Source: Nocardia transvalensis
Lineage (GTDB): Bacteria; Actinomycetota; Actinomycetes; Mycobacteriales; Mycobacteriaceae
Assembly (NCBI RefSeq): GCF_015477765.1
Contig: NZ_JADLQQ010000007.1
Span: 1-64,000, forward strand
Direction: 5' to 3'
DNA: 64,000 nucleotides
Positions 25,002-34,661 of this stretch are shown in pieces. The notes beneath the pieces are model-generated. The model had not been told where the DNA came from. It saw only the letters and a list, made by a program, of their open reading frames with translations, and did not search any database. The stretch's first letter is position 1, and the number at the start of each line of letters is the position of its first letter. The position numbers and the translations under genes were made by a program.

Positions 25002-26978
25002 GTGGCAGATCCCGCGACCTACCGGCCCGCCCCGGGCACCATCCCCGTCGAACCCGGCGTCTACAAGTTCCGGGACGCGCACGGGCGGGTCATCTACGTC
25101 GGCAAGGCGAAGAGCCTGCGCAGCCGGCTGAACTCCTACTTCGCCGACGTCGCCTCGCTGCACCCGCGCACCCGCCAGATGGTCACCTCGGCCGCCAGTG
25201 TCGAATGGACCGTGGTGACCACCGAGGTGGAAGCCCTTCAGCTGGAATACAACTGGATCAAGGAATTCGATCCGCGGTTCAATGTCCGCTACCGCGACGA
25301 CAAGACCTATCCGATGCTCGCGGTGAGCATGAACGAGGAGTATCCGCGGGTATTCGTCTACCGGGGCGCGCGCAAGAAGGGGGTGCGCTACTTCGGCCCC
25401 TACGCGCACGCCTGGGCCATCCGCGAGACGGTGGATCTGCTGCTGCGGGTGTTTCCGGTGCGCACCTGTTCGAACGGGGTCTTCAAGCGGCATCAGCAGA
25501 TCGGGCGGCCGTGTCTGCTCGGCTACATCGATAAGTGTTCGGCGCCCTGTATCGGCCGGGTGAGTGCCGAGGAGCACCGCCGCATCGCCGAGGACTTCTG
25601 CGATTTTCTCTCCGGTAAGACCGACCGGATGGTGCGCGAGCTGGAACGCCGAATGCAGGCCGCCGCAGCGGAATTGGATTTCGAGACCGCCGCCCGGCTG
25701 CGCGACGACGTGCAGGCGCTCAAGCGCGCGCTGGAGAAGCAGGCGGTGGTGCTGGGCACCGGCACCGACGCCGATGTGATCGCCTTCGCCACCGACGAAC
25801 TCGAGGCGGCCGTGCAGATCTTCCACGTCCGCGACGGCCGGGTGCGCGGTCAGCGCGGCTGGGTGGTCGACAAGTCCGGCGACGCCGTCGACGACGTGGA
25901 AGCCGGGGGCGAGATGCCCGCTCTGGTCGAGCAGTTCCTCACCCAGTTCTACGGCGAGCAGGCCGCCTTCGCCGAAGACGCCGACGCCGAGACTCCGGCG
26001 ACGGTGGTCCCGCGCGAGGTGCTGGTGCCCTCGCTGCCCGGCGATCCGGAGCAGATCCAGCGCTGGCTGTCGGAACTGCGCGGCTCGTCGGTGCAGCTGC
26101 GGGTGCCCCAGCGCGGCGACAAGAAGGCGCTGATGGAGACCGTGCAGCGCAATGCCGGCGAGGCCCTGGCCCAGCACAAGCTCAAGCGGGCCGGGGATCT
26201 GACCGCGAGATCGGCGGCGCTGCAAGGCATTCAGGACGCCCTGGATCTGGACAGTGCCCCGCTGCGCATCGAATGCGTCGACATCAGCCATGTGCAGGGC
26301 ACCGATGTGGTGGCCTCGCTGGTGGTGTTCGAGGACGGGCTGGCGCGCAAATCCGAATACCGGCACTACACCATCAAGGAGGCCGCGGGCGAGGGCCGCT
26401 CCGACGACGTCGCCAGCATCGCCGAGGTGACGCGGCGGCGGTTCTACCGGCTGCGAAAGGATCTGGAGGCCTTCGCGGAGGAGGACGGCGACAATCCGAC
26501 GCCGGGTATCGACCCCAAGACCGGCAAGCCGCGCAAATTCTCCTACCCGCCCAACCTGTTCGTCGTCGACGGCGGCGCGCCGCAGGTGAATGCCGCCGCC
26601 GAGGTGCTCGACGAACTGGGCATCACCGATGTCGCGGTGATCGGCCTGGCCAAGCGGCTGGAGGAGGTGTGGGTGCCGGGCGAACCCGATCCGGTCATCA
26701 TGCCGCGCAACAGCGAATCGCTGTATCTGCTGCAGCGGGTCCGCGACGAGGCGCACAGGTTCGCCATCACCTTCCACCGCAGCAAGCGCTCTCGCCGGAT
26801 GACCGCCTCCGCGCTGGACTCGGTGCGTGGCCTCGGCGAGTCGCGCCGCACCGCGCTGGTTACCCACTTCGGGTCGGTGGCGCGGCTGAAGGAGGCTACG
26901 GTAGAGGAGATCACGGAGGTGCCGGGCATCGGGGTGGCGACCGCAAAGGCGGTGCTCGCGGCCCTCAACGGTGAATGA
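25002..26978 (+). CDS. uvrC: Excinuclease ABC subunit C
   Basis: UvrC makes the two incisions flanking a lesion in nucleotide excision repair, after UvrA2B loading. The 658-residue protein begins with the GTG at 25002 (VADPATYRPAPGTIPVEPG). The GIY-YIG nuclease domain follows (PGVYKFRDAHG, VIYVGKAKSLRSRL), then the cysteine cluster around RTCSNGVFKRHQQIGRPC, the UVR domain (LDFETAARLRDDVQALKRAL), the RNase-H-like 5' nuclease (RIECVDISHVQGTDVVASLV, FVVDGGAPQVNAA) and C-terminal helix-hairpin-helices (VRGLGESRRTALVTHFGS). All parts are intact. It heads the conserved uvrC-rapZ-yvcK-whiA order. Confidence 0.97.
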   Translation: MADPATYRPAPGTIPVEPGVYKFRDAHGRVIYVGKAKSLRSRLNSYFADVASLHPRTRQMVTSAASVEWTVVTTEVEALQLEYNWIKEFDPRFNVRYRDDKTYPMLAVSMNEEYPRVFVYRGARKKGVRYFGPYAHAWAIRETVDLLLRVFPVRTCSNGVFKRHQQIGRPCLLGYIDKCSAPCIGRVSAEEHRRIAEDFCDFLSGKTDRMVRELERRMQAAAAELDFETAARLRDDVQALKRALEKQAVVLGTGTDADVIAFATDELEAAVQIFHVRDGRVRGQRGWVVDKSGDAVDDVEAGGEMPALVEQFLTQFYGEQAAFAEDADAETPATVVPREVLVPSLPGDPEQIQRWLSELRGSSVQLRVPQRGDKKALMETVQRNAGEALAQHKLKRAGDLTARSAALQGIQDALDLDSAPLRIECVDISHVQGTDVVASLVVFEDGLARKSEYRHYTIKEAAGEGRSDDVASIAEVTRRRFYRLRKDLEAFAEEDGDNPTPGIDPKTGKPRKFSYPPNLFVVDGGAPQVNAAAEVLDELGITDVAVIGLAKRLEEVWVPGEPDPVIMPRNSESLYLLQRVRDEAHRFAITFHRSKRSRRMTASALDSVRGLGESRRTALVTHFGSVARLKEATVEEITEVPGIGVATAKAVLAALNGE

Positions 26979-27084
26979 ACGGCGAACCATCACGTCTCGG
27001 TTTCGCCGGTAGCGTGTGCCCGTCATCGGGCCACCGCACAGGGCAGGATGATCGAATGACAGGCAGAGACGGATCCGGACGGAC

Positions 27085-28059
27085 ATGACCAGCGTCGAAT
27101 CGAACAGCAGCGCGGTGGACCCGCAGTCGCCGACCTCGCTGCCGGAACCAGGCAGTGGCAACGGCAGCGGTAACGGCGAGGGCCGGCCGATCGAGGTGGT
27201 CATCGTGACCGGACTGTCCGGAGCCGGTCGCGGCACCGCGGCCCGCGTGCTCGAGGACCTCGGCTGGTACGTTGCCGACAATCTACCGCCGGAACTGATC
27301 GGCCGGCTGGTGGAGCTGGGAGCGGCGGCCAACCCGCCCATCCGCAAATTCGCCCTGGTGATGGATGTGCGCAGCCGCTTCTTCACCGGCGACCTGTCCG
27401 GCGTCACCGAGCAGCTGCGCGCGGGCGGGGTGCGCACCCGGGTGCTGTTCCTCGAGGCCTCCGACGACGTGCTGATTCGCCGCTTCGGATTCGCTCGCCG
27501 ACGCCACCCGTTACAGAGCGAGAGCGCCGACGGTACGCTGTCGGCCGGTATCACTGCGGAGCGACATCGGCTGGCGACTGTGAAGACCGCCGCCGATCTG
27601 GTCATCGACACCACCGCGCTGTCGGTACACCAGTTGCACCGCAAGCTCGAAGAGGCCTACGGCGCCGGTGTGCCCACCGCACTGCAGGTCACCATCCAAT
27701 CGTTCGGTTTCAAGTACGGAGTACCGCTGGACGCCGACATGGTGTTTGATTTGCGTTTCCTACCCAATCCCCATTGGGTTCCGGAGCTACGCGAGCACAC
27801 CGGGCAGGATGCGGTGGTCGGCGAGTATGTATTGTCCCGGCCCGGCGCCGAGGACTACCTGCGGACCTGCCGCCACCTGATCGATCTGACGACCAACGGG
27901 TACCGCCAAGAGGGGAAGCGATACATGACCGTGGCAGTGGGCTGCACGGGCGGTAAGCACCGCAGTGTGGCGATAGCGGAGGCGCTGGGCGAGTTGCTCG
28001 GCGAGTCCGAGCACGACGATGTCGTGCGCGTGGTGCACCGAGACCTGGGGCGGGAATGA
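27085..28059 (+). CDS. rapZ: RapZ/YvcJ nucleotide-binding protein
   Basis: A 324-residue protein. In enteric bacteria RapZ is an RNase E adaptor that controls small RNAs for amino-sugar synthesis; in Gram-positives YvcJ binds GTP and the role is less clear. The P-loop reads VTGLSGAGRGTAARVLEDLG, with Arg where Lys is usual, as remembered for mycobacterial homologues. Other blocks are YVADNLPPELI, FLEASDDVLIRRF, RFLPNPHWVPELREHTG and the C-terminal TVAVGCTGGKHRSVAIAE. A Gly/Asn/Ser-rich N-terminal extension of about 30 residues precedes the P-loop. The stop overlaps the yvcK start as ATGA. Confidence 0.95.
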   Translation: MTSVESNSSAVDPQSPTSLPEPGSGNGSGNGEGRPIEVVIVTGLSGAGRGTAARVLEDLGWYVADNLPPELIGRLVELGAAANPPIRKFALVMDVRSRFFTGDLSGVTEQLRAGGVRTRVLFLEASDDVLIRRFGFARRRHPLQSESADGTLSAGITAERHRLATVKTAADLVIDTTALSVHQLHRKLEEAYGAGVPTALQVTIQSFGFKYGVPLDADMVFDLRFLPNPHWVPELREHTGQDAVVGEYVLSRPGAEDYLRTCRHLIDLTTNGYRQEGKRYMTVAVGCTGGKHRSVAIAEALGELLGESEHDDVVRVVHRDLGRE

Positions 28060-29102
28060 CAGAAGCCGAAACAACGCCCGCGATCGTTGCGCTGGGCGGG
28101 GGTCACGGGCTGTATGCGACCCTGTCCGCGGCGCGGTTGCTCACCCGTGCCATCACCGCGGTGGTGACCGTCGCCGACGACGGCGGTTCCTCGGGACGGT
28201 TGCGCGCGGAACTGGGCATGCTCCCGCCGGGTGATCTGCGCATGGCGCTGGCGGCGCTGGCCGACGACACCGACGGGTTGTGGGCGCGCACGGTCCAGCA
28301 CCGCTTCGGCGGCACCGGTGCGCTGGCGGGGCATTCGGTCGGCAACCTGATTCTGGCGGGCTTGACAGAAGTGCTCGGCGATCCGGTCGCCGCCCTCGAC
28401 GAGGCCGGCAAGATTCTCGGCATCACCGGCCGGGTGCTCCCGATGTCCCCGACCGCGCTGACCATCGAGGCCGATGTGTCGGGCCTGGAGGCGGACCCGC
28501 GGGTCAGCCGCTGCATCCGCGGTCAGGTGGCCGTCGCGACCACGCCCGGTAAGGTGCGCCGGGTGCGGCTGATCCCGCAGGATCCCCCGGCCAGCCCGGA
28601 GGCGACCGCGGCCATCGAACACGCCGACCTGGTGGTTCTGGGGCCGGGTTCCTGGTTCACCAGCGTGATTCCCCACGTGCTGGTGCCCGGTCTGCACGAG
28701 GCCCTGGTCCACACGCGTGCCCGAAAAGTGCTGGTACTCAACCTGGCCGCCGAGCCCGGTGAGACGGCCGGATTCTCCGCCGAGCGGCACCTGCATGTAT
28801 TGTCCCAGCACGCACCGGATTTCGCGGTCGACGACGTGGTGGTGGATTCCGGGTCCGTACCGGAGGGTAGGGAACGCGAACATGTGGCAAGAGCTGCCGA
28901 ACAGCTGCGTGCGCGAGTAACCTTCGCTGATGTCGCCGAGGCGGGGACGGACCGGCACCACCCTGGAAAGCTAGCCGCCGCACTGGATCAGGTGATCCGG
29001 CAACCTCGGCCGGAATTGGCAGGGCTTCGAGTCGAAGGACGGCACCGTGGCCAGCAGGTGCGGTCCGCGTTGGGTGGAAAGGAGCGGGTCTCGTGGCGAT
29101 GA
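28056..29102 (+). CDS. yvcK: YvcK/CuvA gluconeogenesis factor (CofD-like)
   Basis: A 348-residue CofD-fold protein that binds UDP-sugars and is required for cell-wall homeostasis and growth on gluconeogenic carbon in Bacillus and mycobacteria (CuvA). Motifs include AIVALGGGHGLYATLSAARL at the N-terminus, VTVADDGGSSGRLRAELG, GALAGHSVGNLIL and LVVLGPGSWFTSVIPHVLV. It overlaps rapZ by 4 bp and whiA by 10 bp, so the three are translated as a coupled unit. Predicted cytosolic. The C-terminal tail after residue 320 is basic and variable. Confidence 0.95.
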   Translation: MTEAETTPAIVALGGGHGLYATLSAARLLTRAITAVVTVADDGGSSGRLRAELGMLPPGDLRMALAALADDTDGLWARTVQHRFGGTGALAGHSVGNLILAGLTEVLGDPVAALDEAGKILGITGRVLPMSPTALTIEADVSGLEADPRVSRCIRGQVAVATTPGKVRRVRLIPQDPPASPEATAAIEHADLVVLGPGSWFTSVIPHVLVPGLHEALVHTRARKVLVLNLAAEPGETAGFSAERHLHVLSQHAPDFAVDDVVVDSGSVPEGREREHVARAAEQLRARVTFADVAEAGTDRHHPGKLAAALDQVIRQPRPELAGLRVEGRHRGQQVRSALGGKERVSWR

Positions 29103-30076
29103 CAGCCGAGGTGAAGGACGAGCTGAGCCGTCTGTCCGTCTCGCAGGTGAGTTCACGCAAGGCGGAGCTGTCGGCGCTACTCCGGTTCGCCGGCGGCCTG
29201 CACATCGTCGGCGGGCGCGTGATCGTCGAGGCCGAGGTCGATATGGGCTCGATCGCGCGGCGGCTGCGCCGGGAGATCTTCGAGCTGTACGGCTACGGCT
29301 CGGACGTGCACGTGCTCGGCGCCGGTGGATTGCGCAAGACCTCCCGGTATGTCGTGCGGGTGTCGAAGGAAGGCGAGGCGCTGGCGCGCCAGACCGGCCT
29401 GCTGGATGTGCGCGGCCGCCCGGTGCGCGGCCTGCCCGCCCAGGTGGTCGGCGGCAGCATCGCCGACGCCGAAGCCGCTTGGCGTGGAGCATTTCTCGCA
29501 CACGGGTCGCTCACCGAGCCCGGTCGTTCCTCGGCGCTCGAGGTGAGCTGCCCGGGACCGGAGGCCGCGCTCGCCCTGGTCGGTGCGGCCCGGCGCATGG
29601 GCATCTCGGCCAAGGCCCGCGAGGTACGCGGCACCGACCGCGTGGTGGTGCGCGACGGCGAGGCCATCGGCGCGCTGCTCACCCGGATGGGCGCCCAGGA
29701 CACGCGGTTGACGTGGGAGGAGCGGCGCATGCGCCGCGAGGTCCGCGCCACCGCCAACCGGCTGGCCAACTTCGACGACGCCAACCTGCGCCGCTCGGCA
29801 CGGGCCGCGGTCGCCGCGGCCGCGCGCGTGGAGCGCGCGCTGGAGATCCTCGGCGACGACGTGCCCGACCACTTGGCCGCCGCGGGCAAGCTGCGCGTGC
29901 AGCATCGCCAGGCCTCCCTCGAGGAACTGGGCCAGCTGGCCGATCCGCCGATGACCAAGGACGCGGTGGCGGGCCGCATCCGCCGCCTGCTGTCGATGGC
30001 CGACCGCCGCGCCAAGGAACTCGGCATTCCCGATACCGAATCCGCGGTGACGGCCGAACTTCTCGAGGACGCCTGA
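29093..30076 (+). CDS. whiA: WhiA sporulation/cell-division transcription regulator
   Basis: WhiA joins a LAGLIDADG-homing-endonuclease-like N-terminal domain to a C-terminal helix-turn-helix. In Streptomyces it works with WhiB to switch on division genes; in non-sporulating actinobacteria its targets are less clear. The 327-residue protein has TAEVKDELSRLSVSQVSSRK at the start, LLRFAGGLHIVGGR, the core CPGPEAALALVGAARRMGIS and the DNA-binding end LEELGQLADPPMTKDAVAGR. The start is the GTG at 29093 (or ATG 29099), inside the end of yvcK. Full length. Confidence 0.96.
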   Translation: MAMTAEVKDELSRLSVSQVSSRKAELSALLRFAGGLHIVGGRVIVEAEVDMGSIARRLRREIFELYGYGSDVHVLGAGGLRKTSRYVVRVSKEGEALARQTGLLDVRGRPVRGLPAQVVGGSIADAEAAWRGAFLAHGSLTEPGRSSALEVSCPGPEAALALVGAARRMGISAKAREVRGTDRVVVRDGEAIGALLTRMGAQDTRLTWEERRMRREVRATANRLANFDDANLRRSARAAVAAAARVERALEILGDDVPDHLAAAGKLRVQHRQASLEELGQLADPPMTKDAVAGRIRRLLSMADRRAKELGIPDTESAVTAELLEDA

Positions 30077-30131
30077 CAGTAATCGCCCGGTGACCGTCGT
30101 CGCGTCTACTCCCTTGTGCGGCGGCGGTTTT

Positions 30132-30147
30132 CGAGTAGAAGTACTCG
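30132..30147. promoter_or_regulatory. Short inverted repeat between whiA and the coiled-coil gene
   Basis: CGAGTA, spacer GAAG, TACTCG: a perfect 6-4-6 inverted repeat 56 bp after whiA and 118 bp before the next ATG. It could be an operator for the coiled-coil gene or a weak terminator. Confidence 0.3.
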
Positions 30148-30265
30148 TTGTTCACAAGCTTCGAATTGATCCACAGGCACCCCTTCGTGCGGCCTCGGCG
30201 TAACCCTCGATCCGGTAGGGTCGCAAGCCTGATCACAAGGTACGGACGCACAAGGGGGAGAGACG

Positions 30266-30754
30266 ATGACGACATTGGCTCAGCTGGAGGCAAGGGTGGC
30301 CGCGCTGGAAGCAAATCAGGCCGAAGGCCTGGCGACACTCGCCGCCGTGCATGCGCTCGGCGCGAAGGTCGATGCCCATCATGAAGAGAACCGGCAGCGG
30401 TTCGAGGCGCACGGCGAACGCTTCGACGCGCACGACCAACGGTTCGACGCGCACGACCAACGGTTCGACGCGCTCGAGGCGAAGGTCGACGCGCATGACG
30501 GACGCTTCGACGCGCTGGAGCGCAAAGCCGACATCCAACGAGAGCTGACCAATGCGCTGGGCCTACAGTTGGCCGAGCACATTCAGCAGTCCGACGCCAC
30601 CCACGCCCGTCTGGAAGCCGGCCAGACTCGCCTGGAAGGGAAGTTCGAAGCACTACGGGGCGAGGTCCGGGAGTTCTTCCGCTCGACAGAGGAGAGCATC
30701 GCGGAGCTGAAGGACATCGTGGTGAGAGCGCTCGATCGCAAGGCCGGCCAGTGA
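30266..30754 (+). CDS. Coiled-coil protein with repeated heptads
   Basis: An unrecognised 162-residue hydrophilic protein that should be almost entirely alpha-helical coiled coil. After a short leucine-containing start (TTLAQLEARVAALEANQAEG), residues of about 46-87 are a run of seven-residue units of the form RFDAHDQ / RFDALEA, encoded by a 21-bp DNA repeat. The tail (VREFFRSTEESIAELKDIVV) is a more ordinary amphipathic helix. No signal peptide or membrane segment is visible. The ATG has GGGGGAGAG upstream. It is a stand-alone gene with its own hairpins downstream. The function is unknown; an oligomerising scaffold or DUF-type tail protein would fit. Confidence 0.7.
   Translation: MTTLAQLEARVAALEANQAEGLATLAAVHALGAKVDAHHEENRQRFEAHGERFDAHDQRFDAHDQRFDALEAKVDAHDGRFDALERKADIQRELTNALGLQLAEHIQQSDATHARLEAGQTRLEGKFEALRGEVREFFRSTEESIAELKDIVVRALDRKAGQ
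30403..30528 (+). repeat. 21-bp in-frame minisatellite (6 units)
   Basis: Six consecutive 21-bp units start at 30403, 30424, 30445, 30466, 30487 and 30508. The second and third are identical (CGACGCGCACGACCAACGGTT); the others differ at a few bases. Each unit encodes one heptad, so unit gain or loss would change coiled-coil length by 7 residues without a frameshift. Confidence 0.8.
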
Positions 30755-30783
30755 GTTCGGCCGTCCGGGGTAGGTGACCACCC

Positions 30784-30842
30784 CTCGGCCCGCCTGCCCT
30801 GCGGGCCGAGTCGGTCATTCCGCCCAGCAGCGGGCCGGAATG
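30784..30842. terminator. Two tandem hairpins after the coiled-coil gene
   Basis: CTCGGCCCGC / GCGGGCCGAG (30784-30810, 7-nt loop) is followed by CATTCCG / CGGAATG (30816-30842). They lie 30 bp after the stop and about 110 bp before gap, a likely terminator isolating gap from upstream transcription. Confidence 0.55.
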
Positions 30843-30954
30843 GCGGTCAGCGGCACGATCGCTTGTGAGCAGGGGCATGTCTGTGCCATCACAGGCGGGC
30901 ATTAGGGTGGACGTGCAACGGAACGAATCCGCTTGAAAGCTGAGGAGCGATAAC

Positions 30955-31974
<1,020 letters not shown>

Positions 31975-31979
31975 GCGCC

Positions 31980-33191
31980 ATGTCGGTCAAGACACTCCAG
32001 GATCTGCTGAACGAGGGTGTCGAGGGTCGGGGCGTGCTGGTGCGCTCCGACCTGAACGTGCCTCTCGACAACGGTGTCATCACCGATCCGGGCCGCATCA
32101 TCGCCTCGGTCCCGACCATCAAGGCGCTGGCCGAGGCCGGTGCCAAGGTGATCGTCACCGCCCACCTGGGCCGCCCGAAGGGCGAGCCCGACCCGAAGCT
32201 GTCGCTGGCCCCGGTCGCGGCGAAGCTGTCGGAGGAACTGGGCCGCAATGTGCAGCTGGCCGGTGACGTGGTCGGCCAGGATGCGCTGGCGCGCTCGGAG
32301 GGCCTCACCGACGGTGACGTGCTGCTGCTCGAGAACATCCGCTTCGATCCCCGCGAGACCAGCAAGGACGACGCCGAGCGCGGCAAGCTGGCCCGCGCCC
32401 TGGTCGAATTGGTCGGCGACGACGGCGCTTTCGTCTCCGACGGCTTCGGCGTGGTGCACCGCAAGCAGGCCTCGGTCTACGACGTGGCCAAGCTGCTGCC
32501 GCACTATGCGGGCGGACTGGTCGCCGCCGAGGTCGACGTGCTGCGCAAGCTGACGAGCGAGCCGGAGCGGCCGTACGCGGTCGTGCTGGGCGGCTCGAAG
32601 GTCTCCGACAAGCTCGCGGTCATCGAGGCGCTGGCCCCCAAGGTCGACACCCTGGTGATCGGCGGCGGCATGTGCTTCACCTTCCTTGCGGCACAGGGCC
32701 TTTCGGTGGGCTCCTCGCTGCTGCAGGAGGAGATGATCGACACCTGCCGCAAGCTGCTCGACACCTACGCCGATGTCATCCACCTGCCGCGCGACATCGT
32801 GGTGGCCGACAAGTTCGCCGCCGACGCCGAGTCGAAGGTGGTGCCCGCCAACGAGATTCCCGAGGGCTGGATGGGCCTGGACGTCGGTCCGGAGTCGGTG
32901 GACCGGTTCGGCGCGCTGCTCACCGAGGCGAAGACGGTCTTCTGGAACGGCCCGATGGGCGTGTTCGAGTTCGAGAAGTTCGCCGCGGGTACCCGCGGCG
33001 TCGCCGAGGCGATCGTCAAGGCCACCGAGAAGGGCGCGTTCAGCGTGGTCGGCGGCGGCGATTCGGCCGCGGCCGTGCGTACGCTGGGTCTGCCCGAGAA
33101 CGGTTTCTCGCATATCTCCACCGGCGGCGGTGCGTCGCTGGAATATCTGGAGGGCAAGGAACTTCCCGGCATCGCGGTACTGGAGGACTGA
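31980..33191 (+). CDS. pgk: Phosphoglycerate kinase
   Basis: PGK transfers phosphate from 1,3-bisphosphoglycerate to ADP. The 403-residue protein starts at ATG 31980 (SVKTLQDLLNEG), 5 bp after the gap stop. Substrate residues RSDLNVPLDNG, AHLGRPKGE and LLENIRFDPRE are in the N-domain. The nucleotide domain has VVLGGSKVSDKL, TLVIGGGMCFTFLAAQG and the final VVGGGDSAAAVRTLG ... ISTGGGASLEYLEGK. Length and motifs are normal; cytosolic. Confidence 0.98.
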   Translation: MSVKTLQDLLNEGVEGRGVLVRSDLNVPLDNGVITDPGRIIASVPTIKALAEAGAKVIVTAHLGRPKGEPDPKLSLAPVAAKLSEELGRNVQLAGDVVGQDALARSEGLTDGDVLLLENIRFDPRETSKDDAERGKLARALVELVGDDGAFVSDGFGVVHRKQASVYDVAKLLPHYAGGLVAAEVDVLRKLTSEPERPYAVVLGGSKVSDKLAVIEALAPKVDTLVIGGGMCFTFLAAQGLSVGSSLLQEEMIDTCRKLLDTYADVIHLPRDIVVADKFAADAESKVVPANEIPEGWMGLDVGPESVDRFGALLTEAKTVFWNGPMGVFEFEKFAAGTRGVAEAIVKATEKGAFSVVGGGDSAAAVRTLGLPENGFSHISTGGGASLEYLEGKELPGIAVLED

Positions 33192-33194
33192 TCG

Positions 33195-33980
<786 letters not shown>

Positions 33981-34001
33981 CCCGCCACGTTGCTGGAAAT
34001 A

Positions 34002-34041
34002 AGAACGGCCCGATATCGCCTTCGCGGTATCGGGCCGTTCT
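34002..34041. terminator. Strong 18-bp-stem terminator after tpiA
   Basis: AGAACGGCCCGATATCGC (34002-34019), loop CTTC, GCGGTATCGGGCCGTTCT (34024-34041): an 18-bp stem with a single G-U pair. It begins 22 bp after the tpiA stop and marks the end of the glycolytic operon and the left boundary of the accessory block. Confidence 0.8.
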
Positions 34042-34110
34042 CTGCCGCCCCTTCCGCCACTCCACCAGTGGCGTGCGCGGGGCGGATGAGGCCGTACGGC
34101 TTGCCCGAAT

Positions 34111-34269
34111 TCATTGCCTTGGCCCTTCGTCCTCGACGCGCTGCCGAATAGCCTTTACGGACTTGCCTTTTGGGATGCGGGTCGGCCAGCACAAGATTGT
34201 CGCGTAGACGATCGCGCACACCGCGAGGGTCGCGAGCAACCACACGACGAACGTCACCACGTCACTCAT
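34111..34269 (-). CDS. Small single-span membrane protein (52 aa)
   Basis: An unrecognised 52-residue protein, MSDVVTFVVWLLATLAVCAI and onwards, with one membrane segment (about residues 5-27) followed by a basic then charged tail (RIPKGKSVKAIRQRVEDE). The ATG overlaps the stop of the upstream small gene (ATGA), and GGGAGAA lies 5 bp upstream, so the two are translationally coupled. The GC content here is visibly lower than in gap-pgk-tpiA. Function unknown. Confidence 0.6.
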   Translation of the reverse strand: MSDVVTFVVWLLATLAVCAIVYATILCWPTRIPKGKSVKAIRQRVEDEGPRQ

Positions 34270-34493
34270 CGATTGTTCTCCCATGCCCGCAGACACCAGA
34301 TCGGCCACGGCGGAGAGTGCTCGTCATCGTCGAGGGTTTCGATTTCCACCTCGTAGTGCGGGTTCCACAGCCGTAATGCTCTCAGGAATCGCACAAATAC
34401 ATCCGGCGGTGCGGTGTAGACGATCGTCGGGTGTTGCGCCCCGGCATCGACGTGCACCAACAGCTGCGGAAGCTGACCATTCGCCTTATCCAT
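34266..34493 (-). CDS. Small hypothetical protein (75 aa), first of a coupled pair
   Basis: A 75-residue soluble protein I do not recognise: MDKANGQLPQLLVHVDAGAQ at the N-terminus, then YTAPPDVFVRFLRALRLWNP and an acidic tryptophan-rich end. GGAAGG lies 7 bp before the ATG. Its stop overlaps the start of the 52-residue membrane protein. The pair is divergent from the XRE regulator gene (168 bp between starts), an arrangement typical of a regulator and the small proteins it controls. Codon use is less GC-rich than in the glycolytic genes. Confidence 0.6.
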   Translation of the reverse strand: MDKANGQLPQLLVHVDAGAQHPTIVYTAPPDVFVRFLRALRLWNPHYEVEIETLDDDEHSPPWPIWCLRAWENNR

Positions 34494-34661
34494 CGCGCAG
34501 CCTTCCCGGTCGCTGGAAGGACGCTCGACGCCGAGGGTATGACCGGAATCGGGTCTCATTCGGTCCATTCGTCCCGGCGTCGAGGCCCACCAACAGCGTT
34601 GCCCGAGCCGGGTTCCAGGCAATACACATTCGCGTCCGCAGTCGTCCACAACCGTCCTACG

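Noticed and set aside
24915..27644. Very long leftward open frame (about 900 codons) opposite uvrC and rapZ
   Set aside because: It is the antisense shadow of two well-recognised genes. Long antisense frames are common in DNA of this GC content, and its product has no recognisable domain.
27085..28059. RapZ P-loop Lys replaced by Arg as a sign of inactivation
   Set aside because: As far as I remember, mycobacterial homologues have the same GLSGAGRGT, so it is a lineage feature.
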